From: a virus
IMG/VR virus record: IMGVR_UViG_3300005100_000017
Location: 1 to 22,466 of that record
Direction: 5' to 3' (one strand)
DNA length: 22,466 nucleotides
Shown: in pieces, positions 6,439 through 14,127 of the stretch
Layout: each line of letters starts with the position of its first letter
Position numbering within the stretch: position 1 is the first letter of the stretch
Notes under the pieces: generated by a model
What the model saw: only the letters and a program-made list of their open reading frames with translations
The model's database searches: none
Told to the model about the DNA's origin: nothing
Translations under genes and position numbers: made by a program

Positions 6439-6798
6439 ATGAGTGAATGGAATCAAAAACAACTATTCGGTCGCGTCCGGGATTCTGCGAGATCGATGGA
6501 CCCGGTACTTGGCACGACAGTTAATGCTGCCACTGAGATCATAGATCTCGATACGCGCCAGTTCAAGGACACAGAATTTATAATCGCTAATACGGGTTTA
6601 AATTCACTTTATTACTCCATAAGGGTTCGGAGTGAGTACGATGACGGCACTGATTTCGTACCATTCTCAAATACTATAGCAGCTGGTGAGTCGGATGAGG
6701 CAATACTCGTTAGACATGCCAGAGTTCTAATAGATATGAATTCTCACACAACAGATTCTCATACAACGTATTCAATCAGTGTAATAGGTGGAACATAA
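6439..6798 (+). CDS. Small beta-rich protein, probable virion component (119 aa)
   Basis: An AAGGAG site precedes the ATG by 7 bases. The protein has alternating strands (TEFIIANTGLNSLYYSIRVR, FVPFSNTIAAGESDEAILVR, TYSISVIGGT) without cysteines or a signal peptide, typical of small jelly-roll or immunoglobulin-like virion proteins such as head fibres, decoration or neck proteins. Its stop overlaps the start of the HNH gene that follows (TAATG). It resembles in length and composition the products at 7646 and 12675, which may be relatives in a structural set. Assignment to the virion is inference from composition and position. Confidence 0.7.
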   Translation: MSEWNQKQLFGRVRDSARSMDPVLGTTVNAATEIIDLDTRQFKDTEFIIANTGLNSLYYSIRVRSEYDDGTDFVPFSNTIAAGESDEAILVRHARVLIDMNSHTTDSHTTYSISVIGGT

Positions 6799-7646
6799 TG
6801 ACACTTGATTTACCAGAAGAAGAAATCTGTAACAAATATATCTCTGGGTTATCTACTGTAGATTTGGCGGAAGAATATAATTGCAGTAATGAGACTATAG
6901 GAAATAGATTAAGAAAGAATAATATAAAATTGAGAGATTATTCAGAACGTAATTATCAAAGACTTATTAATGATCCAACTATTAAGATGAGAACGAGTGA
7001 AAGTTTAAAACGATCGCATATTGATGATCCAACAATAGCGAAAAGGATATCGAAAGGTGTAATTCAGGCTCATATCAATGATCCAACAATAGCGAAAAAA
7101 ATGTCAAAAAGTACTATTCAATCTTATATTGATGATCCCACATATAGAGAAAGAATATCTAAAGGAGTATTAAAAGCTCATATTAATGATCCTACATATA
7201 AAGAAAGAATATCTAAAGGAGTATTAAAAGTTCATATTGACGATCCCACAATAGCAAAAAGGTTATCAAAAAGTACAATTCAATCATATATCGATGATCC
7301 TACATATAAAGAGAGATTATCAAAAGGAGCGTTCCGATCACATATTAATGATCCAACATTATCAGAAAGATCATCAGCGAGAATGCAAAATCAAGATTAT
7401 GATGCCGGAGAATGGACAGGATTTATAGATAGAGATAATCGCGATTACATCAATGATGAACGGAATTGTATAAAATTGAATAAACGTTTTAATGGGTGTC
7501 ACATGCATCATATAATGTCAAGTATTGTCATTTATATACCATCAGAATTACATATACATTATTTTCCACATAATATAAAAACAGGTTTAAATATGTATGA
7601 AATTAATATGGTGGCATTTCAATATATTAATAATGGTGATATATAA
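6798..7646 (+). CDS. HNH homing-type endonuclease with eight 18-residue repeats (282 aa)
   Basis: Residues 1-50 form a helix-turn-helix (IDxTVDLAEEYNCSNETIGNRL-like fold). Residues 57-200 hold eight tandem 18-residue units of the type I(N/D)DPT(I/Y)xxR(I/L)SKxxxxxxH, which resemble NUMOD3 DNA-binding repeats of homing endonucleases. Residues ~201-282 carry YDAGEWTGF and the nuclease core GCHMHHI (His235, His237, His238) with NMYEIN. Two more genes in the window (11812, 17455) share this core. The gene is more AT-rich than its neighbours and is joined by one-base overlaps at both ends (TAATG), so it looks like a precisely inserted free-standing nuclease. It would cut DNA lacking the insertion and spread itself. 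Confidence 0.85.
   Translation: MTLDLPEEEICNKYISGLSTVDLAEEYNCSNETIGNRLRKNNIKLRDYSERNYQRLINDPTIKMRTSESLKRSHIDDPTIAKRISKGVIQAHINDPTIAKKMSKSTIQSYIDDPTYRERISKGVLKAHINDPTYKERISKGVLKVHIDDPTIAKRLSKSTIQSYIDDPTYKERLSKGAFRSHINDPTLSERSSARMQNQDYDAGEWTGFIDRDNRDYINDERNCIKLNKRFNGCHMHHIMSSIVIYIPSELHIHYFPHNIKTGLNMYEINMVAFQYINNGDI
6966..7397 (+). repeat. 54-bp tandem repeats (8 units) inside the HNH gene
   Basis: Eight in-frame units of 54 bases encode the 18-residue DNA-binding repeats. Units 2-7 are close copies at the DNA level; the last decays into the linker. The number could vary between strains by slippage or recombination. Confidence 0.85.
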
Positions 7647-7999
7647 TGGCCAGATTTGTAGAGTTGACAACCAATGCGGATTCAGGCGATGGGTCTGGAG
7701 CGATTCCCGGATATACACCAGGGACTATCGGATCTGGCAGACAAACAGTGACATGGATAGGTGCTCGCGTTTCACTTGCGGCTTCTGAAGTAATAAGTGG
7801 TGTCATAATCGTAGCCGAATTGGACAATACTGGTGTCGTATGTGTTGGCGGTTCTGACGTTGTCGCAGCACAAGATACGAGAATGGGAGTTCCTCTGTAT
7901 GCCGGTGATGGTGTGATAATTACGATAGATGATATTAGTAAAATATATATAGATGCGACAGCAGGCGGCGATGGCGTTACATACACGACGGTGAAATGA
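7646..7999 (+). CDS. Small beta-rich protein, probable virion component (117 aa)
   Basis: The ATG overlaps the stop of the HNH gene. The protein is rich in Gly, Val, Ile and Thr with many short strands (RQTVTWIGARVSLAASEVIS, GVIIVAELDNTGVVCVGGS, GVIITIDDISKIYIDAT). This is typical of small structural proteins of tailed viruses; the wording around MGVPLYAGDGVIITIDDI resembles head-fibre or capping proteins, which I cannot name further. It lies directly ahead of the giant beta-helix gene and could be part of the same appendage. No signal peptide. Confidence 0.7.
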   Translation: MARFVELTTNADSGDGSGAIPGYTPGTIGSGRQTVTWIGARVSLAASEVISGVIIVAELDNTGVVCVGGSDVVAAQDTRMGVPLYAGDGVIITIDDISKIYIDATAGGDGVTYTTVK

Positions 8000-8000
8000 A

Positions 8001-9203
8001 ATGAAACTCGATTATACTAAAGCTCCGGATATGCCGCCGCAATATGTGGCATATGTTAGTCCGAATTTCCATTACGACACTTATAAACAGACATTCCCGA
8101 CTATACAAGAAGCCATCGATTTTATGTATGGTAAATATGGTTGGGTATTCGGCATGACTATAAATGTATATCCCGGCACATATAACGAGCAGATACATAG
8201 TTTTCCTATATTTTTCATAAAAGGAATTATACACAACGCACCTTCGAGTGAACAAAGGGTTGCAACGCTTTATAATACCGGTGCCGATCCCGATCATTAC
8301 CCATTACGTGCCAATGATGGCGATGGATATATGATTCATAATATGAATATAAAAACGGATGACGGTGGGACTTTTGGGAGACTCGGTAATGATCGATACG
8401 TTTCCTGCAATTTCTCAGGCGGGGCATTCATTGAATCGCTTCAAGACGTAACGATATTCGAATCGTGGGCTGATTGTTCATTTGTGAACTGTCCGGCATT
8501 TAATGTTACGGGTGTTGAGCCACAAGGTAGATATCTCGTATTCGAAAATTGTTGGTTTGGATGGTGGCAAACCATGAGGTTCGAATCCACACACACAGCC
8601 GGAAATGCTGTATTCGATATAGATGGTGGACATTTAGCATTTACGAAATTGTCACTTAAGGGTGACTGGTATCATTTTGCCAAAAATTATCATAGTTACG
8701 GTGCATACCGAACTGATTACGATACTACCAGAGGAATCGTTTATCGGAACGTTACAATCTCGAATGGTATTCATTTCTTTTCTGACCCGATGTCATTTAA
8801 GATGATAGGATGTGAGATGGAAGATGCTGCCGAAATGCCAATTCCTGATGATGAAGCCGACATTACGGCAGATGTTCCCATTACGGATGTTAATTTCCAG
8901 AATAACTCGATGCATAACGGTTTATCCGGCGAAATAGAGATTCAAGGTAAGATAAGGCATGTTGGTGGAACTGAGATAAATAAATATATATCTATACAAG
9001 ACGCTATAGATTCTTTAACTGCGGATGGTATAATTTTCCTACAACCCGGAACTTATGAAGAACAAATACATTCAAGAGCCGAAATTCTTATTCAAGGTAG
9101 GACGAACGAGGGTGTTCCGGCAGTAAAATCTACGATATTATATAATACTGGTGTTGATGAAGATCATTATCCGTTAGGTGATAATGATACATCACGTATT
9201 TAA
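8001..9203 (+). CDS. Beta-helix (pectin-lyase fold) appendage protein, N-terminal part; frame-broken
   Basis: The first 400 codons of what should be a ~1,120-residue protein. Repeated blocks begin with YISIQDAIDSL and LQPGTYEEQIHS, the opening turns of pectin-lyase-type parallel beta-helices found in viral tailspikes and surface proteins. A first, divergent block (~residues 25-325, PTIQEAIDFMYGKYG, NVYPGTYNEQIHS) is followed by the start of a second (from ~327). The frame ends at TAA 9201-9203, in the middle of the second block; the +1 frame continues exactly where the homologous third block would. Compared with the third block there is one extra base between 9180 and 9198. I see no signal peptide, consistent with a virion protein. 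Likely role: host-surface or glycan binding. Confidence 0.8.
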   Translation: MKLDYTKAPDMPPQYVAYVSPNFHYDTYKQTFPTIQEAIDFMYGKYGWVFGMTINVYPGTYNEQIHSFPIFFIKGIIHNAPSSEQRVATLYNTGADPDHYPLRANDGDGYMIHNMNIKTDDGGTFGRLGNDRYVSCNFSGGAFIESLQDVTIFESWADCSFVNCPAFNVTGVEPQGRYLVFENCWFGWWQTMRFESTHTAGNAVFDIDGGHLAFTKLSLKGDWYHFAKNYHSYGAYRTDYDTTRGIVYRNVTISNGIHFFSDPMSFKMIGCEMEDAAEMPIPDDEADITADVPITDVNFQNNSMHNGLSGEIEIQGKIRHVGGTEINKYISIQDAIDSLTADGIIFLQPGTYEEQIHSRAEILIQGRTNEGVPAVKSTILYNTGVDEDHYPLGDNDTSRI

Positions 9204-9840
9204 CATAAGTGATATAACGATTAAGACAGAGCCGGACGAAACCATAGGAAAACTCAGTGGAAGTAATTTCACCGGTGTTGTATTCCAGAACGGTTATTTT
9301 ATAGAAGCAACCACAGATCAAAATATGCTAATGGGTTTATCTGACTGTTCATTTGAGGACACGATGGCATTTAACCTTACAGGAGTTGGATCTGGCGGGC
9401 TCCGTGCAATGACTATTAATGGGTGTTATTTTAACGATTACGCAACACATTCGGTCATAGATTCAACGCATGATGCGACATTAGTTATTGTGAAAAATAC
9501 TATTTTTCATCAGTTTTATCCTGATGTCGGCGGCAATTGGAATGTTGAATATTCGAATTGTCATTCATTCGGAGTTAGTCGGAGTGTAATCAGCACAACA
9601 AATAAGATTGCATATATACAGTGCATATTATCAAATGGCTTACATTTTACGAGTAATCCTGATACAATTATACAATTGTCAACATTTAATGACGGTTGTG
9701 GATATGCGATAACCGGAGAAGACATTACAGCTGATGTAGTTGTCACTAATGTTGATTATGTCCAGAATGTTCAACAGAATGGAATAAGTGGGATGATTCA
9801 GACTGCGGGTGATGTGATAAACGTTGGTGGAGATTCTGTT
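8979..9840 (+). repeat. 861-bp tandem module, copy 1 (862 with extra base)
   Basis: Begins at the codon for N in NKYISIQDAID. It is homologous over its whole length with 9841-10701. The offset between copies is 862 before the frame break and 861 after, which locates one extra base at about 9180-9198. Confidence 0.85.
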
Positions 9841-11370
9841 AATAGATATTATTCGATTCAAGATGCAATTAATTCATTGCCTGATGGTGGTGTTATTTCT
9901 CTCCAACCCGGAATCTATGAGGAACAAATACATTCTACCGCTAATATTCTTATTCAGGGTAGAACAAATGAAGGTGTCCCAGCGGTAAAGGCTACAGTGA
10001 TATATAATACAGGTGTGGATTCGAATCATTGGCCATTAGGTGGAGATGATACTGACTTATTTAATATAAGTGATATAACAATTAAAACGGAGCCAGATGA
10101 GGTCATAGGGAAACTCAGTGGGAGCAATTTCACTGGAGTTGTATTTGAGAACGGTTATTTTATTGAATCAACTGCAGATCAGGGCATGTTAATGGGATTA
10201 GATGCGTGTTCATTTGAAAATTCAATGGCATTTAATCTCACAGGAATTGGCTCGGGTGGAATACGCGCAATGACTATTAATGGATGTTATTTCAACGATT
10301 ATGCGACTCATTGGGTGATGGATTCGACACATGATAACACATTAGTTATCGTGAAGAATACTATCTTTCATAATGCTTATCCGGATATTGGAGGTAATTG
10401 GAGAGTTGAATTCTCAAATTCCCATTCGTTTGGTCCGAGTCGAAGTTTGATAAGTACGACTGGTAGAATTGCATATATACAATGTATCATATCTAATGGA
10501 TTACATTTTACGAGTAATCCGGATACAATTATGCATCTTAATACGTTCACAGATGACTGTGGATATGCGATTACAGGTGCGGATATAACTTCCACGGTAG
10601 ATGTTACGGATGTTGATTATGTGCAGAACGTTCAGCAGAATGGTCTTGCAGGCGAGATTAAGATTCTCGACCCGATTAAGAATGTCGGCGCGAATGCTAT
10701 TAATCGATATATCAGTATTCAGGATGCCATAGATTCTATCACTACGAGCGGAATTGTTGATTTACATCAGTCGTTCACTGGATTAGATGAATTATTAATT
10801 CCTAATAATACAAAAGTGACAATTGACGGTAGAAGAGTGTACTCACTTGCTTTCACAGCCGATATCGTAGAATTAGGACTCGGAGAAGAGTTAATTTTCA
10901 ATAATCTATCAGAAATAACGGGCGGCAACGTTGAAATCAACGGCAATGATGCGAAATTCCACATGCATTCGTGTCCGTGCGGATCAAATACATTGCAGAT
11001 ATTAGCCACATCTGGAACGGGAACTATGGTGCATATACGTGATACTAATATAATGGGGGCTACGGGATGTTCGCCGTTACAGGTTAATTCATTAGATGTA
11101 TCATATCTACTATCATATTCGAGACTCACTGGTGCTATCGGTCAACCTGCAGTTGAATTTACGGTATTATCACTCGATAAGTTAAGGTCGCGATTCAGTA
11201 CGTTTGTGCATGGTGACGGAATTAATAATGCACCACTTACATACACCGGAGCCGGAAAAGTCAGTTTCGCTATGTATTCATGCGGATTGAATGCCGCGTG
11301 GAATCCGGCGAGCTTTACGAACACTATAGGATCAGCGAACAATACGACTGATCCGAATATAGACTTCTGA
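9178..11370 (+). CDS. Beta-helix appendage protein, C-terminal part (continues 8001-9203 in +1 frame)
   Basis: This frame opens at a GTG with no ribosome binding site, and the homologous text starts only at VFNISDITIKTEPDETIGKL (from ~9196), so it is best read as the continuation of the gene at 8001. It contains the rest of the second 287-residue block, a full third block (NRYYSIQDAINSL, LQPGIYEEQIHS, FNISDITIKTEPDEVIGKL), and a fourth block that begins like the others (NRYISIQDAIDSI) but then changes to a different end (~200 residues with GGNVEINGNDAKFHMHSCPC and a Gly/Asn-rich finish). Each block holds cysteine and asparagine-rich helical turns. The ending may be a distinct receptor-binding or trimerisation tip. 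If translated from the GTG alone it would give a truncated but still folded helix. Confidence 0.78.
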   Translation: MIMIHHVFNISDITIKTEPDETIGKLSGSNFTGVVFQNGYFIEATTDQNMLMGLSDCSFEDTMAFNLTGVGSGGLRAMTINGCYFNDYATHSVIDSTHDATLVIVKNTIFHQFYPDVGGNWNVEYSNCHSFGVSRSVISTTNKIAYIQCILSNGLHFTSNPDTIIQLSTFNDGCGYAITGEDITADVVVTNVDYVQNVQQNGISGMIQTAGDVINVGGDSVNRYYSIQDAINSLPDGGVISLQPGIYEEQIHSTANILIQGRTNEGVPAVKATVIYNTGVDSNHWPLGGDDTDLFNISDITIKTEPDEVIGKLSGSNFTGVVFENGYFIESTADQGMLMGLDACSFENSMAFNLTGIGSGGIRAMTINGCYFNDYATHWVMDSTHDNTLVIVKNTIFHNAYPDIGGNWRVEFSNSHSFGPSRSLISTTGRIAYIQCIISNGLHFTSNPDTIMHLNTFTDDCGYAITGADITSTVDVTDVDYVQNVQQNGLAGEIKILDPIKNVGANAINRYISIQDAIDSITTSGIVDLHQSFTGLDELLIPNNTKVTIDGRRVYSLAFTADIVELGLGEELIFNNLSEITGGNVEINGNDAKFHMHSCPCGSNTLQILATSGTGTMVHIRDTNIMGATGCSPLQVNSLDVSYLLSYSRLTGAIGQPAVEFTVLSLDKLRSRFSTFVHGDGINNAPLTYTGAGKVSFAMYSCGLNAAWNPASFTNTIGSANNTTDPNIDF
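9841..10701 (+). repeat. 861-bp tandem module, copy 2
   Basis: A 287-codon unit from NRYYSIQDAIN to just before NRYISIQDAID at 10702. It is the intact comparator for copy 1; many stretches are the same at DNA level (for example around GAACAAATACATTC and ATAAGTGATATAAC). Confidence 0.85.
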
Positions 11371-11388
11371 TAATAAGGTAATTATAAA

Positions 11389-11805
11389 ATGGTAAAATTA
11401 AAAATAGAAATCGATCTCGATGATCTCGGAGATATGAGTACCGATCCGATACCAGTTGATGAAGTTGAACCGAGATTTTTACCAACTGTCGATGCATCAT
11501 ATAATAACGAATGGATGAACAATGAAAAAGTTTGGTATAAGACATACACGAAGGGACAATATAGATGGGTCCGCATCGAAGGACGTGGTGAAGAACCATC
11601 AAAATGTAAAGATATAATCATAAGATTGTCGCCGGGTAATACCGATAAGTTACGAGATGAAGAACGAGGGTACGACTTAGAACATGGCGATGTTATTTAC
11701 GATGAGCATCCGGATAACTTATATATCCAATCAGAGAGATTATCTCAATTGAAGTTATTAGGATATGAAGAAAATGAAAATAATTTACCTAAGTTAATTA
11801 TTTAA
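11389..11805 (+). CDS. Unknown protein with N-terminal IEIDL motif (138 aa)
   Basis: Starts MVKLKIEIDLDDLGDMST, carrying the IEIDLxxL motif of the genes at 3755 and 4747. A second part, VWYKTYTKGQYRWVRIEGRG (~residues 49-68), lines up loosely with the W/RGGK/GRKE half of the module. The rest (DIIIRLSPGNTDKLRDEERG, ERLSQLKLLGYEE) is mixed and acidic. No enzyme motif is recognised. It sits between the beta-helix gene and an HNH gene. The module suggests a virion or packaging link, by inference. Confidence 0.7.
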   Translation: MVKLKIEIDLDDLGDMSTDPIPVDEVEPRFLPTVDASYNNEWMNNEKVWYKTYTKGQYRWVRIEGRGEEPSKCKDIIIRLSPGNTDKLRDEERGYDLEHGDVIYDEHPDNLYIQSERLSQLKLLGYEENENNLPKLII

Positions 11806-11811
11806 AATAAA

Positions 11812-12651
11812 ATGACATTAAATTTAAATTTAACGGAACTTATTAATAAATATATAGATGGAATGAATATAAAAGAACTTGCAATAGAATATAATTGTAG
11901 TTATTTAACAATTTTTCACCGTCTTCATGATGCTAATGTTAAGATTAGACCAAAAGGTGGCTCTAAAGAAAAATTAAATATTCCAGTTAATGATATTAAA
12001 TTACAATATTTGGGAGGAAAAACAGCAGCGGCTATTTCATTAAAATATAATTGTAGTAGTGATACAATTATTAGACGTCTCCGATCTGTTGGTGTTAAAA
12101 TTAGATTGGGTAGAAAACAGAGATTAAATATTCCATTAGATGAAATTAAATTGAAATATTTATCTGGAGAAAATAGTTACACAATAGCTAAACAGTATAA
12201 TTGTAGTGTTGATACAATTATTAACCGATTGCGTGAGGCTGGTATTGAAATTAGAACTGTAGGTATAATGCGAGGGTGTATTCATTCGGAAGAACATAAT
12301 CGAAATATGGGATTATCTAAACGAGGGTGTATTGTAACAGAGAAAACCCGTCAACATATATCAGCAACACAACAAGGTATATCGTATGATGAATGGGATC
12401 ATTTTAAATGGGAAGAAAATAATTGGCGAGATTGGTCTAAAGTCAATTACTTAAATGATTGGTTTAAAGGGTGTCATAGGCATCATATAACAAAAACAAT
12501 TGTAATCCATATACCAGCGGAATTACATGGTCATGTTCGACATTGTTTAAAGACAGATAAGAACATGAATGAAATAAATATATTATCATTACAGTTTATG
12601 GGCGGTTATTACGAAGAAGCCGAGAATAATTTCACAGAACTTATAGATTAA
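11812..12651 (+). CDS. HNH homing-type endonuclease with three HTH repeats (279 aa)
   Basis: The C-terminal core GCHRHHI (His222, His224, His225) with IPAELHGHV and NMNEIN matches the HNH genes at 6798 and 17455. In front are three tandem helix-turn-helix units of ~50 residues (9-46, 59-98, 109-148), each with the pattern IKLKYLSGxNSxTIAxxYNC then (S/V)xDTIIxRLRxxGxxIR. It differs from its relative at 6798, which has one such unit plus 18-residue repeats. The middle (RGCIHSEEHNRNMGLSKRGC) resembles a NUMOD3-like loop. The gene is AT-rich and starts six bases after the previous stop without a clear ribosome binding site. Likely a free-standing mobile nuclease. Confidence 0.85.
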   Translation: MTLNLNLTELINKYIDGMNIKELAIEYNCSYLTIFHRLHDANVKIRPKGGSKEKLNIPVNDIKLQYLGGKTAAAISLKYNCSSDTIIRRLRSVGVKIRLGRKQRLNIPLDEIKLKYLSGENSYTIAKQYNCSVDTIINRLREAGIEIRTVGIMRGCIHSEEHNRNMGLSKRGCIVTEKTRQHISATQQGISYDEWDHFKWEENNWRDWSKVNYLNDWFKGCHRHHITKTIVIHIPAELHGHVRHCLKTDKNMNEINILSLQFMGGYYEEAENNFTELID

Positions 12652-12674
12652 TAATTATAGATGGAGATAAATAA

Positions 12675-13053
12675 ATGGTAAAGAATAAATATCCTGCTGT
12701 GACGGTATATCCTACCGAAATGCAGATGCAGGAATTAATAGTAACAACGACGGACAACAGCCGATCTTACACCGACATCAGGTAAGAGAATCCGGGTGTT
12801 GGGCTTTTGTGCTTCACAACGAATCACCAGTGCTATTGACCTTGCGTCATCAGCAGCGGCGACATTGGCGTTTGATACATCTGGAGATGTGATGATTTCA
12901 TTTGATCTCGTTGCAGCTGGGACATTCGTGCAAGATAGTATGGATAATATCAATGTTGTGGGAGCAGTCGATGAGCTTGTGACACTTACAAATGCTACAT
13001 TCAGTGGTGGAACTGTTACAACGCAAGCGACAGTCTATTATATAGAGGAGTGA
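12675..13053 (+). CDS. Small virion-like protein, interrupted by a +1 frame change
   Basis: The frame from the ATG at 12675 reads MVKNKYPAVTVYPTEMQMQE then LIVTTTDN and stops at TAA 12783-12785. The +1 frame, closed just upstream by stops, opens at ~12744 and continues ADLTPTSGKRIRVLGFCASQ to VTTQATVYYIEE and the TGA at 13051-13053. Joined at about 12756-12760 they give a ~125-residue beta-rich protein of the kind seen as small virion proteins (TxDNxADLTPxSGKRIRVLG). A separate start at GTG 12796 is possible, with AGGT 14 bases upstream, but would drop the conserved first strand. So this is one gene with an extra base, or a recoded gene. It resembles the products at 6439 and 7646 in size and composition. 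Confidence 0.6.
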
Positions 13054-13058
13054 ATAAA

Positions 13059-13361
13059 ATGAATATGAAAACAATTTTAGTGGGACTATTAGTATTAGGT
13101 ATGGTAATGGGTACGGCATCGGCAATGGCAGCTATGAACATGAATGGTGAGATGAAGCAGGGTGAAGATGCACTGAGACTACAAGAACAGTCACGGGTTA
13201 ATCAAAGTGTGGATGACGACGTTTCGATTATGATGGATGCGGGAGACGAAGCACCAAAGCCAGATAATCAGTATGATGCGTGTGCTCAAAATACCGAACA
13301 CGAGACCGAGAGACTGAGACCTAATGGCACTGGTGATAACTGCCCGAAAGAAGATCCATAA
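13059..13361 (+). CDS. Small secreted protein (100 aa)
   Basis: The ATG at 13059 has a GAGGAG site 8 bases upstream and is preferred over the GTG at 13050. Residues 1-24 are a clear signal peptide (MNMKTILVGLLVLGMVMGTA, SAMAA cleavage region). The mature part is short, hydrophilic and acidic with two cysteines (DACAQNTEHE, GDNCPKEDP), and seems unfolded or linked through a disulphide. I know no family. Secreted or lipid-free surface proteins are unusual in a head gene cluster; it belongs to an island of envelope-related genes (13059-15029). Confidence 0.72.
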   Translation: MNMKTILVGLLVLGMVMGTASAMAAMNMNGEMKQGEDALRLQEQSRVNQSVDDDVSIMMDAGDEAPKPDNQYDACAQNTEHETERLRPNGTGDNCPKEDP

Positions 13362-13370
13362 GGTGAATAG

Positions 13371-13544
13371 ATGTTCGAATTCGCCAAAATATATATAAGA
13401 TCATTAATAGCTATTTGTGCTATTACTGTAATGATGTGTTATGGAATGTATCTTGGACAAATCACGCAAGATGCTATACTCGTATCATTGGGTATCATAG
13501 GGACATGTGCATTATTCGATAAACCCAAAATCGGTGAAAATTAA
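13371..13544 (+). CDS. Small membrane protein with two TM segments (57 aa)
   Basis: Two hydrophobic stretches (SLIAICAITVMMCYGMYLG and AILVSLGIIGTCALF) separated by a short loop QITQD make a membrane hairpin, with a basic N-terminus (FAKIYIRS) and a charged tail (DKPKIGEN). The size and shape fit holin-like or small viral membrane proteins, but no sequence family is recognised. AGGTGA lies 4-9 bases ahead of the ATG. It is followed 14 bases later by the receiver-domain gene. Confidence 0.65.
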   Translation: MFEFAKIYIRSLIAICAITVMMCYGMYLGQITQDAILVSLGIIGTCALFDKPKIGEN

Positions 13545-13558
13545 AAGGGGATGGATAT

Positions 13559-13963
13559 ATGAAGGAAATAAGTAATAAAATATTAATTATAGATGATTCT
13601 GTGGCATATTATAAATTACTGATGGCAGAAATGTGTATGCATGGCGATAAGTCGTTTATGGATAATATTTTGTTTGCAGAATCCGCAGAAAAAGGTCTTG
13701 AACTATATGTAATGCATCGTCCGATGGTTTGTCTTGTGGATGTTAGAATGCCAGGACGTTCAGGTATTGATGCGGCTAAAATGATTTGTGATTATGATGA
13801 ATCAGCTAATATAATGCTTGTCACAAATTATTCGAGTGATCCCGATGTCTCGAAGGCGATTTCGGATAAACTTGTATCTGGAGCACTCGATAAAGGCGTC
13901 GGAGTCGGCGTCATTGCAGGATTTATCTCTATATTACTCAAGACCGTGGGGAAATTAGTATGA
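13559..13963 (+). CDS. Single-domain response regulator (CheY-like receiver, 134 aa)
   Basis: All key receiver positions are present: the acidic pair Asp12/Asp13 (ILIIDDS), the phospho-acceptor Asp61 (CLVDVRMPGRSG), Thr89 (IMLVTN) and Lys112 (ALDKG). There is no output domain. AGGGGAT lies just before the ATG. Receivers take phosphate from a histidine kinase; this one is followed by a protein with a phospho-histidine domain (14045), so the two may form a partial relay. The C-terminus GVGVGVIAGFISILLK is more hydrophobic and glycine-rich than usual and may alter helix 5. Virus-encoded receivers are rare. Confidence 0.85.
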   Translation: MKEISNKILIIDDSVAYYKLLMAEMCMHGDKSFMDNILFAESAEKGLELYVMHRPMVCLVDVRMPGRSGIDAAKMICDYDESANIMLVTNYSSDPDVSKAISDKLVSGALDKGVGVGVIAGFISILLKTVGKLV

Positions 13964-14127
13964 CATCATTAAAGAAATCATTTAGAGATATCTACGGATA
14001 TGGATTGCTTTTAGATGTCGCATTATTAAAAGAGGAGTTAGCAGATGAAAGACGAAGAGAAATCGCCGGCACCATTAAACCGGTTCAGTACTACATTCCT
14101 GACGGAACTTCAGGAATTCCAGAATAA
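13960..14127 (+). CDS. Possible small protein overlapping the PocR-HisKA gene (55 aa)
   Basis: The ATG overlaps the stop of the receiver gene (ATGA) and the frame runs MTSLKKSFRDIYGYGLLLDV, a helical middle (KEELADERRRE) and IKPVQYYIPDGTSGIPE. It overlaps the next gene by 83 bases in another frame. A long overlap is uncommon, so either the product is a short coupling peptide or the frame is fortuitous; its composition is protein-like. Confidence 0.4.
   Translation: MTSLKKSFRDIYGYGLLLDVALLKEELADERRREIAGTIKPVQYYIPDGTSGIPE

Noticed and set aside
6966-7397. CRISPR-like array
   Set aside because: Units are contiguous 54-bp coding repeats without spacers, all in frame within the HNH gene.
12796-13053. 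Independent gene starting at GTG 12796
   Set aside because: In-frame text upstream (ADLTPTSGKRIR) continues the protein and joins with the ATG at 12675 after a single-base shift, so one broken gene is more likely.
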